NCBI GenBank assembly: GCA_964614645.1
Contig: CAZTMA010000002.1
Location: forward strand, 33,261 to 97,260
Direction: 5' to 3'
Origin: MWBF01 sp964614645
Lineage (GTDB): Bacteria > Chloroflexota > Anaerolineae > CG2-30-64-16
DNA: 64,000 bases
Each line of letters begins with the position of its first letter. The first letter of the stretch is position 1. Positions 27,562-36,974 of this stretch are shown one piece after another. Both the position numbers and the translations under genes were made by a program. Below the pieces are notes generated by a model that had not been told where the DNA came from, made no database searches, and worked only from the letters and a program-made list of their open reading frames with translations.

Positions 27562-28020
27562 ATGAGCGAGACGCTCTATCGCAGCCAGACTGACCGGATC
27601 ATCGGCGGCGTCTGCGGCGGCCTGGCCGAATACCTGCGCATCGATGCCACGATCATCCGCCTTTTGTTCGTGCTGTTTGCCTTCGGTAGCGGAGTGGGCG
27701 TGATTGTCTACTTCATGTTGTGGGTCCTCCTGCCGGTGGCAGGCCAGGGCCACATCGGTGAGCGGGACACCATGCGCGCCAATGCGGATGAGATGGGCCA
27801 GCGGATGCGCACGCTGGGCGATGACCTGGGCCGCGGCCTCCGCGACCCTAATCCGCAGACAGCCTTGATTGTCGGCGCAGGGCTCGTGTTCCTGGGCGTC
27901 GTGTTCCTGGTGGACGCCCTGGACCTGCCCTGGCTGCGCTGGTTCAACTTCGGGACGCTGTGGCCGCTGGCCTTGGTCGCGCTCGGCCTGCTGGTCTTCT
28001 GGCGCAATTTCCGGAAGTAA
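27562..28020 (+). CDS. PspC domain protein
   Basis: The 152-residue protein starts with a PspC unit: LYRSQTDRIIGGVCGGLAEYL, RIDATIIRLLFVLFAFGSG, IVYFMLWVLLPV. A short soluble linker (residues 60-95) is followed by a second two-helix unit like the LiaF transmembrane domain. PspC proteins sense or relay membrane stress. AGGAG lies 9 bases before ATG 27562. It sits 17 bases after the previous gene and 29 bases before the next, forming a compact set. Confidence 0.9.
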   Translation: MSETLYRSQTDRIIGGVCGGLAEYLRIDATIIRLLFVLFAFGSGVGVIVYFMLWVLLPVAGQGHIGERDTMRANADEMGQRMRTLGDDLGRGLRDPNPQTALIVGAGLVFLGVVFLVDALDLPWLRWFNFGTLWPLALVALGLLVFWRNFRK

Positions 28021-28049
28021 GAGCAGAACCAGCCTGTATGGGAGGAAGA

Positions 28050-28973
28050 ATGGAAGGACGGAAGTTTGAAGGCGGGCTGCTGTGGCCCGTCATCCTGATC
28101 GGTGCAGGCATCGTGTTCCTGCTCAACAACCTGGGCATGCTGGACTGGAGCATCTGGCTGACCCTGCTGCGGCTGTGGCCGGTGCTGCTGATTGCCGCAG
28201 GGCTGGATATCCTGGTGGGGCGCAAGTCCATGCTCGGTTCAGCGATTATCGCGCTGCTGCTCGTGGGATTCCTGGGGCTGACCGTCACGGGCGCCATTCA
28301 CCCGCCGGCCGTCGCCGCGGGCAATCTTGTAGAGCGAACTGAAGAGGTGCGCTTCGCCCTGGATGGGGCCGAGCGTGCAGATGTCACGGTCAACTTCGGG
28401 ACGGGCCATCTCATGATCGGTGCACTGCCCGGAGACAGCGGCGACTTGCTCACCGGCGCGTTGGACTTGAGCCGGGATGAGCAGTTGCAGCAGAGCCACA
28501 GCGTCGATGACGGTCGTGCGCGGGTGAGCCTCGTGAGCAACAACACCTGGACCGCGGGCGTCAGTATGGCGCGCGAAGGCAAGCAGTGGGAGCTGGCCCT
28601 GAACCGGGATGTGCCGGTCGCACTCTCTTTCGATGCAGGTGTGGGTGAGTCGGACCTCGATCTGTCGCAGCTCACGCTGAACCGGCTGGACATCAACGGC
28701 GGCGTCGGCGACGTGACGGTCAAGCTGCCTGCGACCGGTCGTTTCGATGTAGAGCTGGACGGCGGCGTCGGCAAGATCACGGTCATCGTGCCCGAGGCTC
28801 TGGCCGCCCGTGTTCGGATCGATGGCGGGCTCGGCAGCACCCATGTGACGGGCGACTTCGATAAGAACGACGATGAGTATGTGTCGCCCGGCTTTGCGAG
28901 CGCAGAGAACCGGGTCGACATCCGCATCGACGGCGGCATCGGCCGCATCGACGTGCGGCAGGCGGCAGAGTAG
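28050..28973 (+). CDS. LiaF-like protein with C-terminal toast-rack domain
   Basis: A 307-residue protein starting MEGRKFEGGLLWPVILIGAGIVFLL, with a LiaF-TM domain (two or three membrane segments to residue ~95), then a soluble all-beta part with repeated glycine-rich strands (NGGVGDVTVKLP, LDGGVGKITVIVP, IDGGLGSTHVTG, IDGGIGRIDV), typical of the LiaF C-terminal/DUF2154-like toast-rack domain. The start at 28050 has GGAGGA just upstream. These domains are thought to bind partners or signals at the membrane. The three genes 26906-28973 look like one unit. Confidence 0.85.
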   Translation: MEGRKFEGGLLWPVILIGAGIVFLLNNLGMLDWSIWLTLLRLWPVLLIAAGLDILVGRKSMLGSAIIALLLVGFLGLTVTGAIHPPAVAAGNLVERTEEVRFALDGAERADVTVNFGTGHLMIGALPGDSGDLLTGALDLSRDEQLQQSHSVDDGRARVSLVSNNTWTAGVSMAREGKQWELALNRDVPVALSFDAGVGESDLDLSQLTLNRLDINGGVGDVTVKLPATGRFDVELDGGVGKITVIVPEALAARVRIDGGLGSTHVTGDFDKNDDEYVSPGFASAENRVDIRIDGGIGRIDVRQAAE

Positions 28974-29014
28974 CAACTGCCCCTGTTTGGAAGCTCCATA
29001 CTGGAAGCAAGACA

Positions 29015-29100
29015 CCGGATACTGGATACTGGAAGTAATGCTGGAAGGCCGGCCGTGATGGCCGCAGACCCAGCCTCTGGCTTCCGGCATCCGTATCCGG
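29015..29100. repeat. Imperfect inverted repeat upstream of menA
   Basis: CCGGATACTGGATACTGGAAG (29015-29035) is partly repeated in inverse form as CTTCCGGCATCCGTATCCGG (29081-29100). The spacer also holds a GGCCGGCCGTGATGGCC stretch. It resembles the other intergenic palindromes in this window and lies just before the menA gene. Confidence 0.6.
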
Positions 29101-29125
29101 GTTTCTGTTTTCAGGGGGTTGTACG

Positions 29126-30130
29126 GTGAACGTATCGATGTGGGCGCAGGCGCTGCGCATCATCCCGCGCCTCAGCAAGGGCGAGTGGGACCGGCTGGAT
29201 GTGGTCGCCCGGTGGCTGATTGCCACGCGGGCGGCCGTGCTGATTATGACCTTCATCTCCGCCGCCATCGCGGGGATTTTTGCGTTCCGCAACGGGGAGT
29301 TTCACCTGGGACGCTGGCTGCTGCTTGCGCTCGGGTTGGTCCTGTCGCACGCGACCAATAACCTGCTCAACGATCTCACGGACTACCGGAAGGGCGTGGA
29401 CAAGGACAACTACTTCCGCACGCAGTACGGCGCGCAGCCGCTCCAGCAGGGCCTGTGGACGCAGCGCGAGCTGTTGACTTACGCAGCGATCACCGGGCTG
29501 GTGGCGCTGGTCTCCGGCCTGTATTTCGTGGTGCTGCGCGGCTGGCCCGCGCTGCTGCTCGTCGCGCTGGGCGCGTTCTTCGTGCTGTTCTATACGTGGC
29601 CGCTGAAGTACATCGGCCTCGGAGAGCTGGCGGTCGTCATCGTGTGGGGACCGCTGATGATCGGCGGCGGGTACTACGTGCTGACCGGCCAGTGGGATTG
29701 GCGTGTCGTGCTGGCGAGCCTGCCCTATGCGCTCGGCCCGACCACGGTCATCTTTGGCAAGCACATCGACAAGCACGACCCGGACAAGGCAAAGGGCATC
29801 CACACCCTGCCGGTGATTATCGGGGAGCGCACCGCGCGCGGGGTTGCGATGGCGCTGTTCGCGCTGCAATACCTGTTGGTGATCTACCTGGTCATTGCGG
29901 GCTTCTTCACCCCGGCCATGCTGGTTGTGCTGCTGGCGCTGCGCAACCTGCCGCGCGTGTGGCAGATGTACCGCGAGCCCTATCCGCAGGAGCGGCCGGC
30001 GGACTTCTCGGCGGAGGCGTGGCCGACCTACTTTGCGGCCGGCGCCTTCTTCCACAACCGCGGGTATGGCCTGCTGTTCATCGTGGGCCTGCTGGCCGAT
30101 GCGGTGCTGAAGCAGACGGGCGTGATGTAA
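29126..30130 (+). CDS. menA: UbiA-family prenyltransferase, probably MenA-like
   Basis: The 334-residue membrane protein has the two Asp-rich motifs of UbiA enzymes: NDLTDYRKGVDKD (residues ~85-97) and DKHDPDKAKGIHTLPV (residues ~212-227). These bind the prenyl diphosphate through Mg2+. About eight or nine membrane segments are seen. MenA transfers a polyprenyl chain to 1,4-dihydroxy-2-naphthoate in menaquinone synthesis, which fits the ETF:menaquinone-type oxidoreductase found elsewhere. The start is GTG 29126, 7 bases after AGGGGG. No other menaquinone genes are adjacent, so UbiA-type substrates other than DHNA are possible. Confidence 0.8.
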   Translation: MNVSMWAQALRIIPRLSKGEWDRLDVVARWLIATRAAVLIMTFISAAIAGIFAFRNGEFHLGRWLLLALGLVLSHATNNLLNDLTDYRKGVDKDNYFRTQYGAQPLQQGLWTQRELLTYAAITGLVALVSGLYFVVLRGWPALLLVALGAFFVLFYTWPLKYIGLGELAVVIVWGPLMIGGGYYVLTGQWDWRVVLASLPYALGPTTVIFGKHIDKHDPDKAKGIHTLPVIIGERTARGVAMALFALQYLLVIYLVIAGFFTPAMLVVLLALRNLPRVWQMYREPYPQERPADFSAEAWPTYFAAGAFFHNRGYGLLFIVGLLADAVLKQTGVM

Positions 30131-30188
30131 TCCACCAGATATGCGATGGAGTGTGCTTGGAACGTTAGTTAGCTATCCGAGTCGCGCC

Positions 30189-30266
30189 GCAACGGATGAG
30201 CACGGATAAACGGATACAGGTCGTGAGCGCAAAGCGTCCATCCGTTTATCCGTGCTCATCCGTTGC
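30189..30266. repeat. 27-bp-arm palindrome, AACGGATAAACGGAT type
   Basis: A perfect 27-base arm (30189-30215 with 30240-30266) around a 24-base loop, containing GATGAGCACGGATAAACGGAT. It lies between two converging gene ends. The same ATCCGTTTATCCGT unit recurs upstream of thiP (42796-42853). Confidence 0.95.
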
Positions 30267-30270
30267 CCCG

Positions 30271-31263
30271 TCACGCAAGCAGACCCAACGGCCCGCACTC
30301 CAACTCCTCACGCTTCCGCCGGAAGGCGACGATCGGACCATCCCCCTGCACCAGCTTCTCTCCCATGCGCAACTCCGTCTTGATCGGCAGTTGGCTCAGG
30401 ACGACGCGCTTATCCTGGCGCAGGACCCACAGGTTCATCGGCGTTGCCAGCCAGTTCACGCCCGACCGGATGACCGGCGCGGTGGCAAAGCCCTGGTAGA
30501 ACCGCAGATAGAGGCGCGTGTTGCCCTCATCGATGGGGACAAACGCCACGAAGATGCGCACCTTCTCGCCCAGGTAGTTCTGCCAGAGATTGGGGAAGAT
30601 GAACTCCAGGTGGAACTTGCGCGGGTCCGGTTCGAGAGCTTCCGGCGGCGCCGGCGGCTGAGTGCCATCGTCCCGCCGGTTGCGCACGTAGATCGAGAAG
30701 CGGTCATCCGCCGTCCACTCGACGCGCGGGCCGTCCACCACGGGGCCCATGCCCCGCCCGATGGTCGTATTGTGGACGAAGGGCACATGGATCGCGTCCA
30801 ACTGGTTCTCGATGGCCCGGGTGTAGTGCACAGGCCAGTGATCCGTCGTCGTGGCATAGCTGAAGGCGTCGTCGGACAGGTCGGTGAACCAGGGTACGGG
30901 CGGATAGCTGGCCTGCGGCTCGCCCCACCAGATGAAGATCAGCCCGTGGGCCTCGCGGGTCGCGAAGCTGTGCACCCGGAAGGCCTTCGGCACGGGCGCG
31001 TTCACGCCGTTGGCCGGAATCAGCGTGCAGCGGCCCGTCGGGTCAAACTCGAACCCGTGAAAGGGGCACGCGACGTGGTCGCCGTGCAGCTTGCCGAGGC
31101 TGAGCGCCGCGCCCCGGTGGGGGCACAGGTCTTGCATGACCGTCACCTGGCCCTGCCGGTCGCGCCAGGCCACCAGCTTCTCACCCAGCCGCGTGATGCC
31201 GACCGGCTTGCCCGGCTTGACTTCGCCGGAATCCAGGATGGCATACCATTGGTTGCGAATCAT
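30271..31263 (-). CDS. Rieske oxygenase alpha subunit-like protein
   Basis: A 330-residue protein with the Rieske cluster motif CPHRGAALSLGKLHG...CPFHGFEFD (residues 47-70) and a mononuclear-iron motif DAIHVPFVH (residues ~155-163). The C-terminal half matches the catalytic domain of ring-hydroxylating and pheophorbide-type oxygenases. The substrate is unknown. Its ATG overlaps the end of the glycosyltransferase gene by 4 bases (ATGA). No ferredoxin or reductase gene is adjacent. Confidence 0.9.
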   Translation of the reverse strand: MIRNQWYAILDSGEVKPGKPVGITRLGEKLVAWRDRQGQVTVMQDLCPHRGAALSLGKLHGDHVACPFHGFEFDPTGRCTLIPANGVNAPVPKAFRVHSFATREAHGLIFIWWGEPQASYPPVPWFTDLSDDAFSYATTTDHWPVHYTRAIENQLDAIHVPFVHNTTIGRGMGPVVDGPRVEWTADDRFSIYVRNRRDDGTQPPAPPEALEPDPRKFHLEFIFPNLWQNYLGEKVRIFVAFVPIDEGNTRLYLRFYQGFATAPVIRSGVNWLATPMNLWVLRQDKRVVLSQLPIKTELRMGEKLVQGDGPIVAFRRKREELECGPLGLLA

Positions 31264-32516
31264 CGTGCCTCCAACTCGGCATATAACGCGGCCAGCGCCG
31301 CAGCGTGCTCGGCCATATCTGGGCCGGGTCGCAGATTGGGCCGCAGCGCGGCCAGCTGCCGCGGCTCCACGATCAGCCGCTTCAACACGCGCGCCAGGTC
31401 TCCGCTGTCCCCCGGCTCGAACAGGTAGCCCGTGACGCCCTCCTGCACCTTCTCGGCCAGCGCGCCCAGGCGGCTCGCAATGACCGGCACGCCGGCCGCA
31501 TAGGCCTCCTGGATGACGAGGGGCGAGTTCTCATACCAGATCGACGGCACGACCAGCGCGTCAAGCTGGCGAAGGGCCGCGCCGACGCTCCGGTAATCGA
31601 GCGCGCCGGCAAAGCGGATGTTCGGGTGGAGGGCGAGCGCCTTGAGTTCCGCCGCGTACTCGGGGAAGGCCTGGTCGCTGCCGTAGATGGTGAGCGCCGC
31701 ATAGGGCGGAAGCTGGTTGAATGCTTCGACCAGGACGTGTACGCCCTTCTGCCAGGCGAGCGAGCCGAGGAACCCGAAGTGGGGCCGCGCGGGCGGCTCC
31801 GGCACAGCCGCGTCGGGGATCGCGTCCAGGCGGGCCCGGTCGATCCCGTTTTCGAGCACGCGGATGCGGTCAGCGGGGAAGCCCTGGCGGATGTACTGGC
31901 CGCGCAGGAACTCGCTCGGCGCGAGGAACAGGTCAATCTGCGCGGCCATCCGCCGCAGGTAGGCGTTGCGGTAGGCGAAGGGCAGCGCCACGAGCGGCCA
32001 CGCGGCGCGCAGCGGCGCGAGGTCCGCGCGGGCGGTGGCGCAGTCGACGCAGTTCCAGCCGAAGCGCGGGCCGCTGCACACCTGCCGGTTCGGGCGGATG
32101 AGCTGGCTGTTGGCGCAGAAGTACCAGTAGTCGTGCAGGGTGGCAACGCGCGGCCGCCCGTGGCCGAGTGCGATGAGCCGGGCAGAGACGCCCTGCACGT
32201 GCTGGTAATGGATCAGGTCGGGCTGCACCTCTGCAAGGAAGGCGGCGAAGTCGGCCTCGATGGCTGCATCCCGGAAGGTGTGCCAGTACTGGGCGGCGGG
32301 GTTGTCGCGCGGCCGGTCCGCGGGGAGCGGCGCGCGCCAGAGCTGCACGCCGTCGCGCTCCGTGCGCTTGTCCGCCGCGGGGACGCCGGCCAGGGGGTAG
32401 AACACGCTGACGTCATGCCCCTGCCCGGCGAGCGCGCGGGCGACGCTCCAGGTGTAAATCTCGGTGCCACCCAGGCTCTCCGGCGGGAACTTATGGACGG
32501 TAAAGGCGATGCGCAT
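31260..32516 (-). CDS. Glycosyltransferase, GT4-like
   Basis: A 418-residue GT-B-fold protein with the N-terminal MRIAFTVHKFPPESLGGTEIYTWSVARAL and late IGFLGSLAWQKGVHVLVEAF-type (seen as FGFLGSLAWQKGVHVLVEAF) and ENSPLVIQEAYAAGVPVIASRLG motifs of GT4 enzymes. The Cys residues in VCSGPRFGWNCVDCA suggest a disulfide or metal site. It probably adds a sugar to a cell-surface carbohydrate. It starts 15 bases after the other glycosyltransferase ends. Confidence 0.88.
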   Translation of the reverse strand: MRIAFTVHKFPPESLGGTEIYTWSVARALAGQGHDVSVFYPLAGVPAADKRTERDGVQLWRAPLPADRPRDNPAAQYWHTFRDAAIEADFAAFLAEVQPDLIHYQHVQGVSARLIALGHGRPRVATLHDYWYFCANSQLIRPNRQVCSGPRFGWNCVDCATARADLAPLRAAWPLVALPFAYRNAYLRRMAAQIDLFLAPSEFLRGQYIRQGFPADRIRVLENGIDRARLDAIPDAAVPEPPARPHFGFLGSLAWQKGVHVLVEAFNQLPPYAALTIYGSDQAFPEYAAELKALALHPNIRFAGALDYRSVGAALRQLDALVVPSIWYENSPLVIQEAYAAGVPVIASRLGALAEKVQEGVTGYLFEPGDSGDLARVLKRLIVEPRQLAALRPNLRPGPDMAEHAAALAALYAELEAR

Positions 32517-32531
32517 AGGCGATGGCTGATT

Positions 32532-33809
32532 CTAAACGGACCGGTAGGCGCGCAGCAGCCCGCGGTAGGTATGCTCCCAGGTATACTCCTGCAGCGTGCG
32601 GGCGCGGCCCGCAGCGCCCAGTCGTTCTGCCAGCGCGCGGTCTGCGATGAGCCGCCGGGTCGCACGGGCCAGGCCGTCTGCATGGCCGAAGGGCACGAGC
32701 AGCCCCGTCTCATCCTCGCGCACCAGCTCCGGGATGCCGCCTGCATCCGCACCGATGACCGGCTTGCCGTGCAGCCACGCCTCGAGCAGCACGATGCCGA
32801 AGGTGTCCACCTGGCTGGGCAGCGCCAGGAGGTCGCATGCGGACAGGAGCGCGTGCTTGGCCGGCTCATCCACCAGGCCGAGCACGTGCACGTGGCCGTC
32901 GAGCGCGGCGCGCACGGTATCCGGCTGGCGGGCGAGAAAGGCGCGGAGACCGTCGCTGCCCGGCCCGGCGAACGCAACATCGACGGCATCGCCCGCCTGG
33001 TTCAGCGCGGCGGCGGCCAGCGCCAGCGTAAACGCACCCTTATCATACGTGTTCGCGCCCAAAAAGGCCACCAAGGGCCGCGTGATGCTCCGCGCCTGCC
33101 GGAAGGCCGCGCCCTGCACCGGGTCGAGCAGGTTCGCGGACGGCACGTCCACGCCCATGGGGATGCGGTGGATGCGGTCGGCGGTGACGCCGAGCCGCTC
33201 GTAGCTCGCGGCTTCGCGGGCCGACAGCGCCAGGACGGCGCCGGCATCGCGATAAACGTCCACCTGGTGGGCCATCTGGAAATGTGCCTGCACGGCCGCA
33301 TCTCCCAGGTGCATCAGGGGCCGCACGACCAGCGGGCGATTGTGTCGCCGCGCGGCGTCCGCGGCCGCGCAGAGCAGGCCGTCCCAACTGCCGTCCTCGA
33401 TGTGCACCAGGTCGGCGGCCGGCGCCAGCCGTTCCAGCGCGGCTGCGAGTCCGGCCAGCGGCGGCATGGCCCGGCTCAACGCGCGGAGCACCGGCTTCTG
33501 TGCGGCCGCGGGGATAGGGCTGCGCGCCAGCCAGTGACCTGCGCGGCGCAACACGCCGAACGCATAGGGCGCAGGCCACGGATACCGGAGGGCCAGCCGC
33601 TCGACGGCGACGCCATCGCGCAGCTCGCGGGGCGGCAGCGCGGCGCCTCGGGGTGGCAGCCAGAAGTCGCCCGCGTGCTGCGCATTCGTGGTCAGCACGG
33701 TCACACGGCTGCCGTCCGCGACGAGCCGCCGCGCCATCGCGACCACAAACGCAACGGTCCCGCTGGTGAACGGCTCGTAGTAGGGTGTGACGAACAGGTA
33801 ATGTGGCAT
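32532..33809 (-). CDS. Glycosyltransferase, GT4-like, second copy
   Basis: The protein (425 residues) starts MPHYLFVTPYYEPFTSGTVAFVVAMARRL and has GANTYDKGAFTLALA and the family core EAWLHGKPVIGADAGGIPELV with PFGHADGLARA. It is a GT-B retaining enzyme. The start ATG 33809 is preceded by an in-frame GTG. It lies in tandem with another GT4, so the pair probably builds one glycan. RadC is the upstream neighbour. Confidence 0.88.
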   Translation of the reverse strand: MPHYLFVTPYYEPFTSGTVAFVVAMARRLVADGSRVTVLTTNAQHAGDFWLPPRGAALPPRELRDGVAVERLALRYPWPAPYAFGVLRRAGHWLARSPIPAAAQKPVLRALSRAMPPLAGLAAALERLAPAADLVHIEDGSWDGLLCAAADAARRHNRPLVVRPLMHLGDAAVQAHFQMAHQVDVYRDAGAVLALSAREAASYERLGVTADRIHRIPMGVDVPSANLLDPVQGAAFRQARSITRPLVAFLGANTYDKGAFTLALAAAALNQAGDAVDVAFAGPGSDGLRAFLARQPDTVRAALDGHVHVLGLVDEPAKHALLSACDLLALPSQVDTFGIVLLEAWLHGKPVIGADAGGIPELVREDETGLLVPFGHADGLARATRRLIADRALAERLGAAGRARTLQEYTWEHTYRGLLRAYRSV

Positions 33810-33846
33810 CACGATCTGGCGGCTGCCGGCTCGCCGCGGGCCGGCT

Positions 33847-34557
33847 TCAGAATCCCAGCCCCCGCTCCTTGAGGCTCACCCAGCGCGCCTGGCCGATGAC
33901 CAGGTGATCGAGCACGTCGATGCTGAGCAGCTTGCCCGCCTCTACGATCTGCCGCGTCACCTGCACGTCCTCCGGCGAAGGGGTGGGGTCGCCGCTGGGA
34001 TGGTTGTGCGCGACGATCAGTGCGGCGGAGTTGAGCCGGACGGCCTCGCGGAACAGCTCGCCCACGCGCACGACCGCAGTGTTGAGTGAGCCGACGTAGA
34101 CCGTGTGCACCTTCAGGACGCGATTCTTGGTGTCGAGGATGATGGTGCGCAGGTGCTCCTGCTCCAGCCCGGCCATCTCCAGCATGATCAGGTTGGCCGC
34201 GTCCGCAGGTGACTTGACGAGCGGCCGCTCCGACGGTGCGGCCACGAGCAGCCGCCGGCCGAGCTCGAACGCGGCCTTGAGCTGGGTAGCCTTTGCCGGG
34301 CCGAGCCCCTTGAACTCGGTCAGTTCGGTAAACGGTGCATGGGCCAGCTCAGCCAGCCCGCCGTAACCCATCAGGAGCCGCTGCGACAGGCGGATGACGT
34401 TCTCATCCTTCGTGCCGACACGCAGGATGATGGCCAGCAGCTCGGCGGTGCTGAGCGCGCCCGCGCCATAATGCTCCAGCCGCTCGCGCGGGCGCTCGCC
34501 CTCGGGCAGTTCCTTGATGGTCGGATAGTACTCGATGAGTGCTTCGTTGATGGGCAT
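33847..34557 (-). CDS. radC: RadC/JAB-domain DNA repair-associated protein
   Basis: The 236-residue product has a helix-hairpin-helix region (FTELTEFKGLGPAKATQLKAAF, residues ~75-95) and a C-terminal MPN/JAMM-like metal domain with VAHNHPSGDPTPSPED. RadC was once thought to be a repair protein; its real role is uncertain. ATG 34557 is the best start. Five other residues of the JAMM signature (E, H-N-H, S, D) are in place. Confidence 0.93.
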   Translation of the reverse strand: MPINEALIEYYPTIKELPEGERPRERLEHYGAGALSTAELLAIILRVGTKDENVIRLSQRLLMGYGGLAELAHAPFTELTEFKGLGPAKATQLKAAFELGRRLLVAAPSERPLVKSPADAANLIMLEMAGLEQEHLRTIILDTKNRVLKVHTVYVGSLNTAVVRVGELFREAVRLNSAALIVAHNHPSGDPTPSPEDVQVTRQIVEAGKLLSIDVLDHLVIGQARWVSLKERGLGF

Positions 34558-34596
34558 ATCCAACTCGTTCGTTATGCGGTTGTGTGCGGTCGGGCG

Positions 34597-35520
34597 TCAC
34601 GGCCCGAAGGCTTCCTCCAGGAGGTCAGGCCGGTCCGATGTGATGAAGGCGACGCCCAGGGCGGCAAGCCGGCGCATATCCGCCGGGTCATTGACGGTCC
34701 AGGCGCCCACCTGCAGGCCGCGGCCGGTCAGCGCGGTGAAAAGCGCATCTGTGAGCCAGGTGTGGTTGACACCGGCGTACTCAGCGGGGAGGGCAGCGAT
34801 GTCTTCCGCGACCTGCGCCGGACCCGCGCGGCCCACGCTGCTCAGGTAAGCCGTCGAGATAAGCGCGCAGGTGCGGAGTTGCGGTTCGATCTGCTTGATC
34901 TCCTGCAGCGTCGGGAAGTCGAAGGACAGAATCACCGCCTGATCGAGCATCTCGTGGGCGCGGAGCGCGTCCACGACCTTGGCCTCGATGCCGGGATAGC
35001 GACTCTTGTCCGAGCGCAGCTTGATCTCGATCTGCACACCGGCCCGGCCCTTCGCCAGCGCCAACACCTGTTCGAGCGTCGGGATGGGCTGCGGCTCGAC
35101 TGTGACCGGGCCGAAGAACTTGGCGGAGGCGTCCGCGGCGGCCAGTTCGGCCGCGGTGTAATCCGCCACCTCCCCGCTGAGGTTCGTCGTGCGCGCGAGG
35201 GTCGCGTCATGGATGACCACGAGCTGGCCGTCCTTGCTGAGATGGACGTCCAGCTCGAGGAAATCGGCATGGTGTGCCAGGCCCGCGTTGAACGCAGCCA
35301 GGGTGTTCTCCGGCGCCAGGCCGGCCCCGCCGCGATGCGCGACCTTCACCACGTCCGTAGACGCGGGCTGCGGCGAAGCCGGGCCCTGTGCAGAGGGTGT
35401 GCCGGGCGCGACGCAGCCGGTCAGGACCGCCGCGCCGACCGCGACACACCCGATGATCGCCGGCCACGCGGGACTCCTGCCCGCGCGGCCGGCGCCGTTT
35501 CTACTCGAAGGTTTCCTCAT
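34597..35520 (-). CDS. Glycerophosphodiester phosphodiesterase, lipoprotein
   Basis: A 307-residue protein with an N-terminal lipoprotein signal (VAVGAAVLTGC lipobox, Cys37) and a GDPD catalytic domain: VAHRGGAGLAPENTLAAF, LELDVHLSKDGQLVVIHDATL, LEIKLRS-type (seen as QIEIKLRSDKS). It cuts glycerophosphodiesters to glycerol 3-phosphate outside the membrane. It overlaps the end of the ugpB-like gene by 20 bases. With the transporter it forms a logical unit: release glycerol 3-phosphate, then import it. Confidence 0.9.
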   Translation of the reverse strand: MRKPSSRNGAGRAGRSPAWPAIIGCVAVGAAVLTGCVAPGTPSAQGPASPQPASTDVVKVAHRGGAGLAPENTLAAFNAGLAHHADFLELDVHLSKDGQLVVIHDATLARTTNLSGEVADYTAAELAAADASAKFFGPVTVEPQPIPTLEQVLALAKGRAGVQIEIKLRSDKSRYPGIEAKVVDALRAHEMLDQAVILSFDFPTLQEIKQIEPQLRTCALISTAYLSSVGRAGPAQVAEDIAALPAEYAGVNHTWLTDALFTALTGRGLQVGAWTVNDPADMRRLAALGVAFITSDRPDLLEEAFGP

Positions 35521-36883
35521 ACTCCGCCCGCAACTCCTGTGCCGCTTCTTCCATCACCTGGTCGACCGGCGTGCCGGCCACGAGCAGTTTCTCGACAGCG
35601 ATGCGCAGGATTTCCGTGCCCTTGCCGAGGGAGATGACGCTCGCCTGCGGCCGGGCGTACTGGAGCTGGTCAACCGCGACCTTGCGCTCCGGGAATTTCT
35701 CGTAATAGGCCTTGAGGCTCGGGACCTCCATCGCGGCCTGGCTGGTCGGCATGTAGCCGGTCATTTCCACGATGTAGGCGTTGTTCTCGGGCTGGGTAAT
35801 CCACTTCATGAACTGCCAGGTGGCAGCCTTGCGCGCCTCATCGGTGGAGGTCATGGCGATGACCGAGCCACCGACCGGGACCATGCGCTGCGTCTGCGCC
35901 GGCATGAAGCCCGCGCCGAGCTGGAAGGTCGCCTTGCTCATGAGGTTCGCCATGCTGCCCGTCGAGCCGAAGACCATGCCGACGCGGCCGTTCAGGAAGT
36001 CGTTCTGCGCGTCCTCGACGCCCGCAATCGCGGTCTTGTCCGTGAAGACCATGTCCTGCCAGAGCTGTGCAGCAGCCTTTGCCTCAGGTTCGGTCAGCTT
36101 GATGTTGAAGTCAGCGTCCGATACCTCGCCGCCGAAGGCGTAGATGGCGCCCTGCAGATACCAGTGGGCCGTGGTCTGGCCCATCGTGAAGGAAACACCC
36201 GAGCGCACGATCTCGCCATTCTCTTCCTTGGTCAGCTTGGCGGCGAACTCCCGGAATTCATCCCAGGTTTCCGGCACGCGGTCAGGCAGCCCGACTTCCG
36301 CGAACATATCGCGGTTGAAGTAGAGCAGCGGGGTGCTGCGCATCAGCGGCAGCGCGTATAGCGTGCCCTGGTAGTAACCGTCCTGCAGCAGGCCCGGGAT
36401 GAAGGTCTCGAGGTCCAGCGCGGTGTCGGGGTTGCTGGCGAAGTCATCCAGCGGCACCAGCACGCCGTCCTTCGCAAAGAGCGCGACGAACGGCGAATCC
36501 AGCAGGATCAGGTCCGGCACTTCGCCGGCGGCCAGCCCGGCCTGGAGCTTCTGCACCAGCTCAGCATACGCGCCCTGGAATTGCACGTCCACAAAGACAT
36601 CGCTCTGCGAATCGTTGAAACGCCGGACAAGCTCGTCCTGGGCGTCGCCGGCCGCGCCGGTCAGCGCGCGCCAGTAGGTAATCTTGACTGCGTTGGGAGA
36701 CGCGACCTGGGCCGGCTCCTCTGCAACCTCTTCGGCCGGGGCCTCTGTGGCCGCCGGTGCGGCAGGCTCCGCCGCAGCAGGCGCGGCGGGGGCTTCAGCG
36801 GCTGGGGGTGCGGTGCAGGCGGCGAGCGGCAGCACCAGCATCACGGCCAGCAGCATCCATATGAGCGACTTTCGGACAGACAT
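35501..36883 (-). CDS. ABC transporter solute-binding lipoprotein, UgpB-like
   Basis: A 460-residue family 1 extracellular solute-binding protein. The signal peptide ends in LAAC (lipobox) and is followed by an Ala/Pro/Glu-rich linker to about residue 62. The mature part starts VKITYWRALTGAAGDAQDEL and has the sugar-binding pattern to EYEETFE. With the two permeases upstream and the phosphodiesterase downstream, glycerol 3-phosphate or glycerophosphodiester uptake is likely (UgpB). The solute is inferred from the neighbouring phosphodiesterase. Confidence 0.85.
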   Translation of the reverse strand: MSVRKSLIWMLLAVMLVLPLAACTAPPAAEAPAAPAAAEPAAPAATEAPAEEVAEEPAQVASPNAVKITYWRALTGAAGDAQDELVRRFNDSQSDVFVDVQFQGAYAELVQKLQAGLAAGEVPDLILLDSPFVALFAKDGVLVPLDDFASNPDTALDLETFIPGLLQDGYYQGTLYALPLMRSTPLLYFNRDMFAEVGLPDRVPETWDEFREFAAKLTKEENGEIVRSGVSFTMGQTTAHWYLQGAIYAFGGEVSDADFNIKLTEPEAKAAAQLWQDMVFTDKTAIAGVEDAQNDFLNGRVGMVFGSTGSMANLMSKATFQLGAGFMPAQTQRMVPVGGSVIAMTSTDEARKAATWQFMKWITQPENNAYIVEMTGYMPTSQAAMEVPSLKAYYEKFPERKVAVDQLQYARPQASVISLGKGTEILRIAVEKLLVAGTPVDQVMEEAAQELRAEYEETFE

Positions 36884-36974
36884 CTCTACCCTCCTTGGTG
36901 AGATAGGAAAGTGAGTGCGCCGCCGTCTGGACAGGGCGGCAGCAACGGCATAAGACGACCTGGCATCTCGGTGC

